This document shows positions 53,799-62,043 of a stretch of DNA of 64,000 nt, piece after piece; position 1 is the first letter of the stretch, and each line of letters starts with the position of its first letter. Source of the stretch: Parerythrobacter_A sp963799315 (GTDB taxonomy: Bacteria; Pseudomonadota; Alphaproteobacteria; Sphingomonadales; Sphingomonadaceae); assembly GCA_963799315.1 (NCBI GenBank), contig CAWCWP010000002.1, forward strand, positions 434,001 through 498,000. The letters run 5' to 3'. Below the pieces are notes generated by a model. It was not told the DNA's origin. It was given only the letters and a program-made list of their open reading frames with translations, and searched no databases. A program made the translations under genes and the position numbers.

Positions 53799-54206
53799 TC
53801 AGGCGTCGGCAATGGCTTTCGCGATGCGGTCCGAGGTCTCGCCGGTCAGCGTCTTGTCGATCTCGCCGCGCAGGCGCTTTTCCAGTTCGCCATGATAATG
53901 CCGCCGCATTTCGCCCAGCGTCTTGGGGTCGGCGATGACGACCAGATCGTCGATCTCGCCCGCCACGCATCTGGCATTCAGCCATTCGGCAACGCCCGCG
54001 CCATGCGCCAGTTCATCGAGGTCCGTACCGCCGCGCCCCTGACCGATATCGTCCTGATGGCGCACGCCCGCGCTGTGATTGGTGGCGTCGACGCCGGGAT
54101 GGCTGGCCTTGCCAAGCTTCGGTTCGAACGGCTGGCCTTCATTGCGCATCAGGATGAAGCGTTCGCCGTCGACGATGGCGACATGGGCATTGGCGGGCAG
54201 TTTCAA
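53799..54206 (-). CDS. Host-attachment family protein
   Basis: The 135-residue protein matches the host-attachment protein family (named from plant-associated bacteria and also found in free-living ones): KLPANAHVAIVDGERFILM at the start, then ARCVAGEIDDLVVIADPKTLGEMRR-like sequence and RLRGEIDKTLTGETSDRI. The biochemical function is not established. It starts with TTG (54206) preceded by GGAGAAACATC; the upstream frame is open but lacks the family pattern. It is divergent from mtnP, with about 90 bases between. Confidence 0.75.
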   Translation of the reverse strand: MKLPANAHVAIVDGERFILMRNEGQPFEPKLGKASHPGVDATNHSAGVRHQDDIGQGRGGTDLDELAHGAGVAEWLNARCVAGEIDDLVVIADPKTLGEMRRHYHGELEKRLRGEIDKTLTGETSDRIAKAIADA

Positions 54207-54295
54207 GATGTTTCTCCGTTGGGGGTGTATCCGATACAATCCGCAAACCGGCATTTTGTTGCACGGTGGCGCGCGGCTCGCCTAAGCGCAGGCGC

Positions 54296-55159
54296 ATGAG
54301 CACATGGACCATCGGCATCATCGGAGGCAGCGGCCTCTACCAGATCGACGCGCTGGAAGACGCGCAGTGGATTACCGTCAGCAGCCCGTTCGGCGAACCG
54401 TCGGACGATGTGCTGTGCGGGCGGATCGGAGATGTGCAGTTGCGCTTCCTGCCCCGTCACGGGCGCGGCCACCGCATCGCGCCGTCGGACCTCAACGCGC
54501 GCGCCAATATCGATGTGCTGAAGCGGGCGGGCTGCACCGATGTGCTGGCGATCAGTTCGGTCGGCAGCCTGCGCGAGGAATTGCCGCCGGGCCATTTCGT
54601 GGTGGCGGACCAGTTCATCGACCGCACGAAAGGGCGCGCCAGCAGCTTCTTCGGCACCGGCATGGTCGCCCATGTCAGCATGGCGGAACCGGTGTGCGAG
54701 CGGCTGTCCGGCTTCGCGGCGGCGGCGGTCACCAAGGCGGGCGGCACCGTGGCGCATGGCGGCACCTATCTGGCGATGGAAGGGCCGCAATTCTCCACCC
54801 GCGCCGAAAGCCACCTGTATCGCCAATGGGGCGCGGACATCATCGGCATGACCGCCATGCCCGAAGCCAAGCTGGCACGCGAGGCGGAGCTGCCTTACGC
54901 GCTGGTCGGCATGGTGACCGATTACGATTGCTGGCGCGAGGATGCGGCCTTCGTGGAGGTCAGCGAGGTGATCGAACAGATGAGCGCGAACGGGGCGATT
55001 GCGCGGCGGGCGGTCGAGGAACTGGTCGCCGCCTTGCCAGCAACGCGCGCCGCCTCGCCACTGGATACCGTGCTCGACCATGCGCTGATAACCGCGCCCG
55101 ACGCGCGCGACCCTGCGGTGCTGGCCACGCTGGATGCGGTTGCGGCCAGAGTGCTGTGA
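54296..55159 (+). CDS. mtnP: S-methyl-5'-thioadenosine phosphorylase
   Basis: MTAP cleaves 5'-methylthioadenosine with phosphate to adenine and 5-methylthioribose-1-phosphate. The 287-residue protein has IGIIGGSGLYQIDALEDAQW, the phosphate-site RHGRGHRIAPSDLNARANI, GCTDVLAISSVGSLREELPPGHFV, GGTYLAMEGPQFSTRAES (substrate loop) and GMTAMPEAKLAREAELPYA, with VTDYDCWRED (catalytic Asp). The frame is intact. Its position beside an ArsM/rSAM set is notable, because MTAP-like enzymes could remove adenine from 5'-arsinoyl-5'-deoxyadenosine, an inference only; it may simply salvage MTA. Its stop codon lies in the first unit of a tandem repeat. Confidence 0.93.
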   Translation: MSTWTIGIIGGSGLYQIDALEDAQWITVSSPFGEPSDDVLCGRIGDVQLRFLPRHGRGHRIAPSDLNARANIDVLKRAGCTDVLAISSVGSLREELPPGHFVVADQFIDRTKGRASSFFGTGMVAHVSMAEPVCERLSGFAAAAVTKAGGTVAHGGTYLAMEGPQFSTRAESHLYRQWGADIIGMTAMPEAKLAREAELPYALVGMVTDYDCWREDAAFVEVSEVIEQMSANGAIARRAVEELVAALPATRAASPLDTVLDHALITAPDARDPAVLATLDAVAARVL

Positions 55160-55204
55160 TACGTGTGCTGTGATACGCGTGCTGTGATACGGGTGCTGTA
55201 ATGC
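55151..55204. repeat. 14-bp tandem repeat overlapping the mtnP stop
   Basis: Four units with consensus GTGCTGTGATACGN occur at 55151-55164, 55165-55178, 55179-55192 and 55193-55204 (the last partial and degenerate). The first unit includes the mtnP TGA, so the array lies in its 3' UTR. The copies before 55193 are nearly identical, suggesting recent slippage; no hairpin is formed. Confidence 0.85.
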
Positions 55205-55243
55205 GTTCTCGACAACGCGACCCGTACTGACCACAAGCCGCCC

Positions 55244-55852
55244 ATGCGCGAACAAGCTGAACCACCGGTATTCGGTCCGGAATCCGAACAGCCGGTCAAG
55301 GTGAACCCGCCCCGCGTCGCGATGAAGCGCACGGTGGCGAAGGCGATTTCGTGGCGCACGGTCGGCACGCTCGATACGCTGCTGCTGTCATATTTGCTCA
55401 TCACCTATCTCGGCCCGCTGTTCGGGCTGGAATCAAGCGGCGAGGAGGCGTTGCAGCAGGCCAGCTACATCGCGATTACCGAAGTCGTCACCAAGATCGT
55501 GTTCTATTTCCTCCACGAACGGTTCTGGGCCTGGTGGGGCTGGGGCGTCTCCGTGGTGAACGGCAAGCGGAAGGAAACGCTGCGCCGCACCAGCACCAAG
55601 ACCGCGACCTGGCGGACCATCGCCTCGCTCGATACAATGGTGCTGGCGTGGTTCTTCACCGGCAATATCGCGACGGCGGTGTCGATCGGCAGCCTGGAGA
55701 TCATCACCAAGCTGATCCTGTATTTCATCCACGAACGGGTGTGGGCGCGGTTCCAGTTCGGCATCGTGCACCAGCCTGCGGTGCCGCCGCCTGCCGACTT
55801 GCCGACCGCCGACGACATGCAGGTGCGGCAGGATGTTACGCCCGACAGGTAA
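55244..55852 (+). CDS. DUF2061 membrane protein
   Basis: The 202-residue protein has two copies of DUF2061: KRTVAKAISWRTVGTLDTL with FYFLHERFWAWWGWG, and STKTATWRTIASLDTMVLAW with LYFIHERVWARFQFG. Each repeat has two hydrophobic helices, so about four in all. DUF2061 proteins are small membrane proteins of unknown role, often in sulfur or transport contexts. It follows mtnP by about 85 bases (containing the tandem repeat) and precedes the convergent rSAM gene by ten bases. The N-terminal 20 residues are polar. Confidence 0.83.
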   Translation: MREQAEPPVFGPESEQPVKVNPPRVAMKRTVAKAISWRTVGTLDTLLLSYLLITYLGPLFGLESSGEEALQQASYIAITEVVTKIVFYFLHERFWAWWGWGVSVVNGKRKETLRRTSTKTATWRTIASLDTMVLAWFFTGNIATAVSIGSLEIITKLILYFIHERVWARFQFGIVHQPAVPPPADLPTADDMQVRQDVTPDR

Positions 55853-55861
55853 GCCGGTGGG

Positions 55862-56862
55862 CTAGGCCGAGCAGCTCGCCCCGCCCAGCACGCAAAAACG
55901 CGCGCAATGCGGGTGGTTCAGCGATACGGCACGCGCCGCCTCTTCCAGCGTGCCGCCCATGTCGAAACCCGGATCGTGCGGGATCAGCGTGCAGGCCGCG
56001 ACGCGCGGGGCAGGTTCGCCCTTGCGGTGCACCACCATGCGGCTGGTCGCGCACATGATGTCGGCGGGGTTCTTGTCGAGGATGCCCCAGCACGCCGTGG
56101 TGATCTCGGCGATGTCCTTCGTTTCGTCCATTTCGGGAAACAGCACCAGCCGTTCCGGATCGGCGGCATCGATGGCGATGTCCTGCGCCGCGAACAGCGC
56201 GGCATAGCCCGCCGCGCGCCTCGGCCATCGTTTCACCGGGCAGCAGTCGGCCCGCGACCGCGATGGAGAAGCCGTTGTCGGACAGCCATTTCAGGCCCGA
56301 CAGCCCGGCTTCCCAGCTGCGCGGTCCGCGCTCGCCCTCGTGTCCCGCCTGCGTGTGGTGATCGAGGCTGACGCGCATGGTCAGCTTCGCGCCGAACCGT
56401 TCGCGCAGAGTCCAGCAAGGCCGCCTCGTGCCGCCGCATCGGCTTCATCGCATTGCTCAGCACCAGCGCATCGAACCCGCGTTCCAGCGTATCGGCCAGC
56501 ATGGCGGGGAAGTCCGGGATTCATGAATGGTTCGCCGCCGGTATAGCCGATCTCGCGCGTGTCGCCATGCCCGCCGCCTCGTCGAGGAACGGCACCACGT
56601 CGGCATGGCGGATAAAGACCAGCGCATCGTTGGTCGGGCTGCTTTCGATGTAGCAGCTGGCGCAGGCGAGGTTGCACAGCGTGCCGGTGTTGAACCACAG
56701 CGTTTCGAGGCGCACCATCGGTACGCGGGCGCGCGGCTCGCCCTTGGCGGTCAGGTCCGGATCGGCGAATTTCTCGCGCGGCAGGGCGTCGCCCACGATT
56801 TGGAAGGGCGAGGGGCCGGCGGGCGCATTGCGCGGGCGGCGTTTCGTCGTCGTGTCGTTCAT
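55862..56862 (-). CDS. Radical SAM protein with Cys-containing C-terminus, frameshifted
   Basis: The protein of about 333 residues has the radical SAM cluster motif CNLACASCYIESSP (CxxxCxxC) near residue 55, the SAM-contacting YTGGEPFMNPDF and a C-terminal segment rich in Cys: PHCARFCVLGGASCSA, plus CGT-like MCATSRM and VAACTLIP upstream. This could hold an auxiliary Fe-S cluster. It lacks the CNQxCxHCHVDAGP-like start of ArsS. Corrections: a missing G near 56567, extra bases near 56517, 56410 and 56220. Start 56862 overlaps the stop of the oxidoreductase gene (ATGA), so the two are coupled. The product is unknown. A role in arsenosugar or arsenolipid synthesis is inferred from neighbours only. 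Confidence 0.8.
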
Positions 56863-58304
56863 GCCCAACCGTTGCTCATGCGAAATTCTTCCGTAGTCCC
56901 GCGACCGTTTTCGGCGTATTTCTTCGGCAGGTCGCCGAACACCGTCGGCTCCCATGCCTCAAAGGCCGCCGCCTTAGGATTTCGCTGCGGGTCGGGTAGG
57001 AGATGATGGCGACTGCCCAGCGCGAAGGTGCTGCTCTTGCCGGTGATGCTCTGCGTCAGCGGCAGCAGCAGTTCGCCCGCATGTCTTGCCGCAGATGCTG
57101 GCGCCGATGACCTTCTTGCCTTTCAGCATGACCTTCAGATGCCCCTTGGTGCTCGCCTTCCGCCGATGGCGCGTTCATTGTGGTCGAAGCCTTCGGTGAT
57201 GACGGTGATCGCCGTCGCCATGTTGCTCGCGCGCGTCGGCTTCGGTCAGGCCGATCTTGCGCCACTTCGGGCTCGGTGTAGGTGCACCAGGGCAGCGCGG
57301 TCCAGTCCACCTTGGTCGGCACGCCGGTGCATGATTTCCAGCGCGACATTGCTGCCTTCATAGCCCGATACATGCGTCAGGCGCGGCCCTTCGCGGCAAT
57401 CGCCGATGGCGTAGATATGCTTCAGCGAGGTGCGGCGGCGTGCGTCCACCGCGATGCCGTTCCTGCCCGTTTCGAGGCCGAGCGCCTCCAGCCCCGAACC
57501 CTCGGTGTCGCGCCGTGCGCCCGACCGCGACCAGCAGATGCGATCCGGTGATGCCTCGCCGCCATCGGTGTGGACCGTAATGCTGCCGCCGTGCCTTCGA
57601 CACGCGCTTTGCGCTTTGCCTTCGACGAACCGGACGCCTTCGTCCTGCATCACTTCGACGACGACCGCGACCGATGTCCTGATCGTCGCGGCCCATCAGC
57701 GGGCCGGGATTGATGACCGTCACCTCGCTGCCCAGCCGGCGGAAACTCTGCGCCATTTCCATGCCGATCACCCCGCCGCCGATGATGACCAGATGGTCCG
57801 GCTGCTCGGTCAGGTCGAACAGGTTTTCATTGGTCAGGTAGGGCACATCGTCCAGCCCGTCGATCGGCGGCACGAAAGGCTTTGATCCGGTGGCCAGCAC
57901 GATGCGCGGCGCGGTCAGCGTGCGCCCGTCGACCTCGACCGTATGTTTGCCGGTCAGCGTGGCGCCGCCCGCGATGACCTCGCAGCCCATTTCCTCGAAC
58001 GTCTCGGCGCAATCGTGGGTGCGATATCGGCGATGGCCTCATGGACATGGGCATGGACGCCCGCCCAGTCGACCTGCGGCGCGGCCAGCGTGACGCCATA
58101 CCGCTTTTCCTCGCGCGCCTCCGGCGCGCGCTTGGCGGCGGTAATCAGCGCCTTGGACGGCACGCAGCCATTGTTGAGGCATTCGCCGCCCATCTTGTGC
58201 CCTTCGATCAGCGCGACATCCAGGCCAAACAGCGCGCAGCCCCCCGCCGCGGTCAGTCCGGCCGCACCGCCGCCGATCACGATTGCATCATGGGTAAACT
58301 TCAT
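56859..58304 (-). CDS. FAD pyridine nucleotide-disulfide oxidoreductase, heavily frameshifted
   Basis: The start at 58304 reads HDAIVIGGGAAGLTAAGGCA (FAD site) and MGGECLNNGCVPSKALI, with the redox-active CxxxxC pair of the dihydrolipoamide dehydrogenase/mercuric reductase family. Later pieces are ADIAPHDCAETFEEMGCEVI, VLATGSKPFVPPIDGLDDVP, LVIIGGGVIGMEMAQSFRRL (NAD site), HIYAIGDCREGPRLTHVSGY (FAD second site), WTALPWCTYTEPEVAQIGLT and GELLLPLTQSITGKSSTFAL. At least eight indels lie between 57130 and 58025, so the exact sequence is not readable in places. Corrected length is about 480 residues. The stop overlaps the rSAM start. No merR gene or HMA domain is present; it may reduce a disulfide or metal(loid) compound. 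Confidence 0.8.
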
Positions 58305-58451
58305 AGCGTGAACTTCATGGTCGGGGCCGCCTTTTTATGCCGGGCGCAGGAATATGCGCAGCGGCGTAACCAATTAGGGCTTGCAAGCGAACCGCTTTCT
58401 GACGACGCACCTGTCCATCCCCTTTCGCTCGCAATCGAGAACGCGAGTTAC

Positions 58452-59508
58452 ATGAACATCGAAAACTCCCGCGATTATTACGGCCAGTGTCCTGACCGGA
58501 TCGGACGATCTGCAAGACCGATGCCTGCTGCACCACCGAGGCGCCGCCGCCCGCGATCATGGACGCGATGCGCCGCGTGCATGAGGAAGTGCGCGCACGC
58601 TATTACGGCTGCGGCCTGGTCGCCCCGCAGGCCATCGGCGGCGCGCATATCCTCGATCTGGGCAGCGGCAGCGGGCAGGATGCCTATATCCTTGCGCAGT
58701 TCGTGGGCGAGGACGGCAGCGTCACCGGCGTCGATACCACGCCCGAACAGCTCGCCGTCGCCAACGAATACCTCGAATGGCACCGCGAGGCGTTCGGTTA
58801 TGCGAAGTCCAACGTGCCTTCGTGGAGGGCGATCTGGAGAAGCTGGCCGAGCTGGACCTGCCAACAGCGCATTACGATGTGATCGTGTCCAACTGCGTCA
58901 TCAATCTGGTAGCGGACAAGCAGGCCGTGTTCGCGGCTGCCCATGCGCTGCTGAAGGAAGGCGGAGAGCTGTATTTCTCCGACGTCTATGCCGATCGCCG
59001 CGTGCCCGACGGCCTTAAAGACGATCCCGTGCTGCATGGCGAATGCCTTTCCGGCGCGCTGTACTGGGGCGATTTCGTGGCGATGGCGAAGGCCGCAGGG
59101 TTTGCCGATCCGCGCCTCGTCACCAGTCGCCCGCTGGAGATCGGCGACGAGGCGGTGGCGCAAAAGCTGGACGGGATCGGCTTTCATTCCGCGACCTATC
59201 GCCTGTTCAAGCTGGCCGAACTGGAAAGCCAGTGCGAGGATTACGGCCAAGCGGTGCGCTACAAGGGTACGGTGCAGGGACAGGAACGGGTCTTCGACCT
59301 CGACGGTCATCACCAGATCGAAGCGGGGCGGATGTTCCCCATCTGCGGCAATAGCTGGAAGATGCTGGCGCAGACGCGTTTCGCCGAACATTTCGAATTC
59401 TTCGGCGATTTCAGCACGCATTACGGCATCTTCCCCGATTGCGGGGTGTCGATCCCGTTCGAGGCGACACAGGGCACCGTACCGGACAGCCCCGCCGCCT
59501 GCTGCTGA
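58452..59508 (+). CDS. arsM: ArsM-like arsenite methyltransferase, frameshifted
   Basis: The protein of about 352 residues is a SAM methyltransferase of the ArsM type. HILDLGSGSGQDAYILAQF is the SAM loop. Cysteines in the three places used by ArsM to bind As(III) are seen: RYYGCGLVAPQ, VIVSNCVINLVADK and HGECLSGALYW. It starts MNIENSRDYYGQVL and, after correction, DACCTTEAPPPAIMD; it ends SPAACC, a Cys-Cys pair at both ends. Extra bases lie near 58488 and 58521, a missing base near 58817. It should methylate arsenite to mono- or dimethylarsenicals. The stop overlaps the SDR start (TGATG). Substrate assignment rests on family similarity. Confidence 0.85.
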
Positions 59509-60548
59509 TGCGGATACTGGTTACCGGGGCGGCCGGCCTGATCGGCGGCGAAGTCTGTGCGCGGCTGGTGCGGGCGGGGCATGGCGTCACCGCGCTCGTC
59601 CACCGCAATCCGGACATTCGCGCCAATGACGGGTCCGCCGTCGCGGTCGCAGCAGTGCTGCACGGCGATATTTCGCGCGACCGGCTGGGGCTCGACAAGG
59701 CCGTATATGCCACCGCCTGCGCACACGATCTCGTGATCCATTGCGCGGCCAGCGTGCGGTTCGACCTGACGGAGGAGGAATACGCCGCCACCAATGTACG
59801 CGGCACCGGTAATGTCTTGGCGCTGGCCGAGGCGGGCGACATGGCGATGCTGCATGTCAGCACGGCCTATGTCTGCGGCACGCGCGATGGCGCAATTCTG
59901 GAAAGCGACGCGCTGCCGCCGGATGGGCCCGACGCAGGTTTCGCCAATGGCTACGAGGCGAGCAAGGCCGCAGGCGAACGGCTGGTGCGGGCGTCCGGCG
60001 CGCGCTGGGCCATCGCGCGGCCCAGCATCGTGGTCGGCGCGCATGGCGACGGGGCGATCCGCCAGTTCGACACGATCTATGCCGCGTTCAAGCTGATTGC
60101 AGAAGGGCGGGTGTCGCACCTGCCCGCGCTGCCGGACGCCACGCTGGATTTCGTGCCGATCGACCATGTCGCAGGCGGTATCGTCGCGCTGGCCGAAGCG
60201 ATGGAAGCTGCGGCGGGCGGCACGTTCCATCTGGTCGCGGAACAGCCCGTGCCGGTCGCCGCATTCACCGATGCCATCGCCGGCTACCCGCAATTCCACC
60301 GGCCCGAACTCATCGCGCCCGACCGGTTCGATCTCGCCGACCTGCCGCCGCTGGAACGCCGCCTCTACGCACGCGTCGCGGCGCTTTACGCCAATTATTT
60401 CCAGCGCGATCCGCGGTTCGACGATGCCGCCTTCCGCGCGCTGGCGGGGCATGGCTGCCCGCCCACCGATGCGGCGTTTGTCGGGCGACTGGTCGATTAC
60501 GCCATCGCGGAGGGTTTCCTGAAGGGAGAACCAGTCACGCCCGCCTAG
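59508..60548 (+). CDS. Extended SDR / NAD-dependent epimerase
   Basis: The 346-residue protein has the Rossmann start MRILVTGAAGLIGGEVCARL, HCAASVRFDLTEEEYAATNV, HVSTAYVCGTRDG, the catalytic NGYEASKAAGERLV (YxxxK) and the RPSIVVGAHGDGAI of extended SDRs, with a C-terminal helical part (RRLYARVAALYANYFQRD). It could be an epimerase, dehydratase or acyl-reductase; the last is suggested by its resemblance to acyl-CoA/lipid SDRs. It starts at ATG 59508, overlapping the ArsM stop, so ArsM and this gene are coupled. A reductive step on a sugar or lipid intermediate is an inference. The frame is intact. Confidence 0.82.
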   Translation: MRILVTGAAGLIGGEVCARLVRAGHGVTALVHRNPDIRANDGSAVAVAAVLHGDISRDRLGLDKAVYATACAHDLVIHCAASVRFDLTEEEYAATNVRGTGNVLALAEAGDMAMLHVSTAYVCGTRDGAILESDALPPDGPDAGFANGYEASKAAGERLVRASGARWAIARPSIVVGAHGDGAIRQFDTIYAAFKLIAEGRVSHLPALPDATLDFVPIDHVAGGIVALAEAMEAAAGGTFHLVAEQPVPVAAFTDAIAGYPQFHRPELIAPDRFDLADLPPLERRLYARVAALYANYFQRDPRFDDAAFRALAGHGCPPTDAAFVGRLVDYAIAEGFLKGEPVTPA

Positions 60549-60551
60549 CCC

Positions 60552-60644
60552 TCATTGCGAGGCGGCGCAGCCGTCGCGGCAATCCAGAGCGTATCGCGCA
60601 AACGTTCTGGATTGCCGCGCTCCCTTCGGTCACTCGCAATGACG
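60552..60644. repeat. CATTGCGAG-type palindromic repeat, family 2, third copy
   Basis: It opens CTCATTGCGAGGCGGCG and closes CACTCGCAATGACGGG, with the inner pair GCAATCCAGAG against TCTGGATTGC and the loop GTATCGCGCAAACG. It fills the gap between the converging SDR and glycosyltransferase genes and could terminate both transcripts. No family 1 palindrome is adjacent here. Confidence 0.85.
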
Positions 60645-60649
60645 GGCTT

Positions 60650-61382
60650 CTAGCGCACATGCGGATAGTCGCGCTCCATCCGGCTGCGCGCGCCGACGGC
60701 CCACAGGATGCCGACCTTGAAATAGATCCAGTTGGCTTTCAGCGGTCCCCACGCCGCAATCCGGCGGTCCGACGTGACGATCCAGCGCGGCACCATGCGG
60801 ATGCGGCCCAGCGTCGGCGAATTTCACGCACAGATCCGCTTCCTCCATCACGATATCGCCCGGTGTGCAGCCGCCCAGCGCGAGGAACTGTTCGCGGCGG
60901 AAGAACATGCCATGATCGCCGAACAGCAGGCGCACGCCGCGCACGAACAAATGCGGGCGCGTGATGAGCGGCGCATACCAGGTCTTCACCCAGTTATGCA
61001 GCGTGGTGCCCCAGCGCGTGCCCCCGGGCCCGGCAATGCGCGGGGTGAAGCTGGCGAGCGCGATGCGGTCGTCGGCCAGCGTGTCGCGGATCACCTGCAC
61101 CATGTCGCGCGGCGGAATGCTGTCGGCATGAAGCACACAGACCAGCGGCGCGCGTGCCGCCTCCACGCCGCGATTGATCTGGCGCGCGCGGCCTACGGTG
61201 GTTTCGATCACGGTCCAGCCTGCATCCCGCGCCAGGGCCACGCTGGCATCGCCGCTGCCGCCATCGACGACCACGATTTCGGCGGGCGCAGGGTCGAGCG
61301 CGCCAAGCGTTTCGACCAGCGCGGGCAGGGTGCTTTCCTCGTCCAGCACCGGAATGACGAGCGCGACGGCGGGCTGTGTCAC
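60650..61382 (-). CDS. TIGR04283-type glycosyltransferase, frameshifted
   Basis: This family 2-fold glycosyltransferase matches the rSAM/selenodomain-associated transferase 2 group (TIGR04283), associated in sequence families with arsenosugar biosynthesis. Motifs: VALVIPVLDEESTLPALVE, EIVVVDGGSGDASVALA (DxD-like), GRARQINRGVEAARAPLVC, VCVLHADSIPP and FGDHGMFFRREQFLALGG. Breaking near 60824: dropping one G gives KFADLGRIRMVPRWIVTS and the end ARSRMERDYPHVR. Corrected length is about 243 residues. GTG 61382 overlaps the TIGR04282 stop. The donor and acceptor sugars are not known. Confidence 0.82.
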
Positions 61383-61987
61383 ACGCGAAACTCCGGCCAG
61401 TCGGCAAGGTCGTCTGCCGTATCGACATCGCTCAATTCGGGCAGGATGGCGGGACGGATGCCGCGCGCCACGAAGCGGCGGACGGTCTCGGCAAACACGG
61501 TGTCGGTGCTCCATGCCATGTCGGCAAAGGCGAACCCTGCGTCTTCGGTAAATCCCAGCAGGTAATAGCCGCCGTCGCGCGCCGGGCCGATGACCATCGC
61601 CTCTTGGCCCCCGTCTGTCCTGGCAAGCGTATCGCGGGCGGCCCGCAACAGGGCTGGCGTCAGGCCGGGGCAGTCGCTGCCGATGACGATTGCGGGGGCA
61701 GGCACGCGCGACAGCTTTGCGCTCAAATCACCGTCGCCCTGGTCGGTGAAGGTTACGTCGTCGCCGAAAGCCTGCCGGAACCGCTCCGGCGCGGCGCCTG
61801 TCGTCCGGACGGTGAAATCCAGCTCGCTGTCCTTCGCCACCGCGACAGTGTGCGCCAGCAGTTTCGTATAAATTGCCGCTGCACCGTCCGCGCCGAATGC
61901 CGGGATCAACCGGGTCTTGGCCTCGCCGGGTTCGGGCCAGCGCGCGAAAATGTGCAGGTGGGGGCCGGTGGGATGGGGATCGGTCAT
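61379..61987 (-). CDS. TIGR04282-type glycosyltransferase (DUF2064)
   Basis: The 202-residue protein is a nucleotidyltransferase-fold glycosyltransferase of the rSAM/selenodomain-associated transferase 1 group (TIGR04282/DUF2064). It has LHIFARWPEPGEAKTRLIPA, APAIVIGSDCPGLTPALL (the GSDCPGL motif) and RDGGYYLLGFTEDAGF. The frame is intact. It is upstream of and overlapped with TIGR04283, the usual pairing. Family members are grouped with ArsM/ArsS-type genes in other genomes, so the pair supports an arsenosugar interpretation, but they also occur without arsenic genes. Confidence 0.85.
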   Translation of the reverse strand: MTDPHPTGPHLHIFARWPEPGEAKTRLIPAFGADGAAAIYTKLLAHTVAVAKDSELDFTVRTTGAAPERFRQAFGDDVTFTDQGDGDLSAKLSRVPAPAIVIGSDCPGLTPALLRAARDTLARTDGGQEAMVIGPARDGGYYLLGFTEDAGFAFADMAWSTDTVFAETVRRFVARGIRPAILPELSDVDTADDLADWPEFRV

Positions 61988-62043
61988 GGCGGTGGTGCAT
62001 AGCCCCTCGACGGCGGGCGGACCATAAGGCAGATAGTTGGGCC

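Noticed and set aside
55862..58304. Mercury-resistance (mer) locus
   Set aside because: The oxidoreductase has the GGxCxxxxC active site but no HMA domain, and merR, merT and merP are absent.
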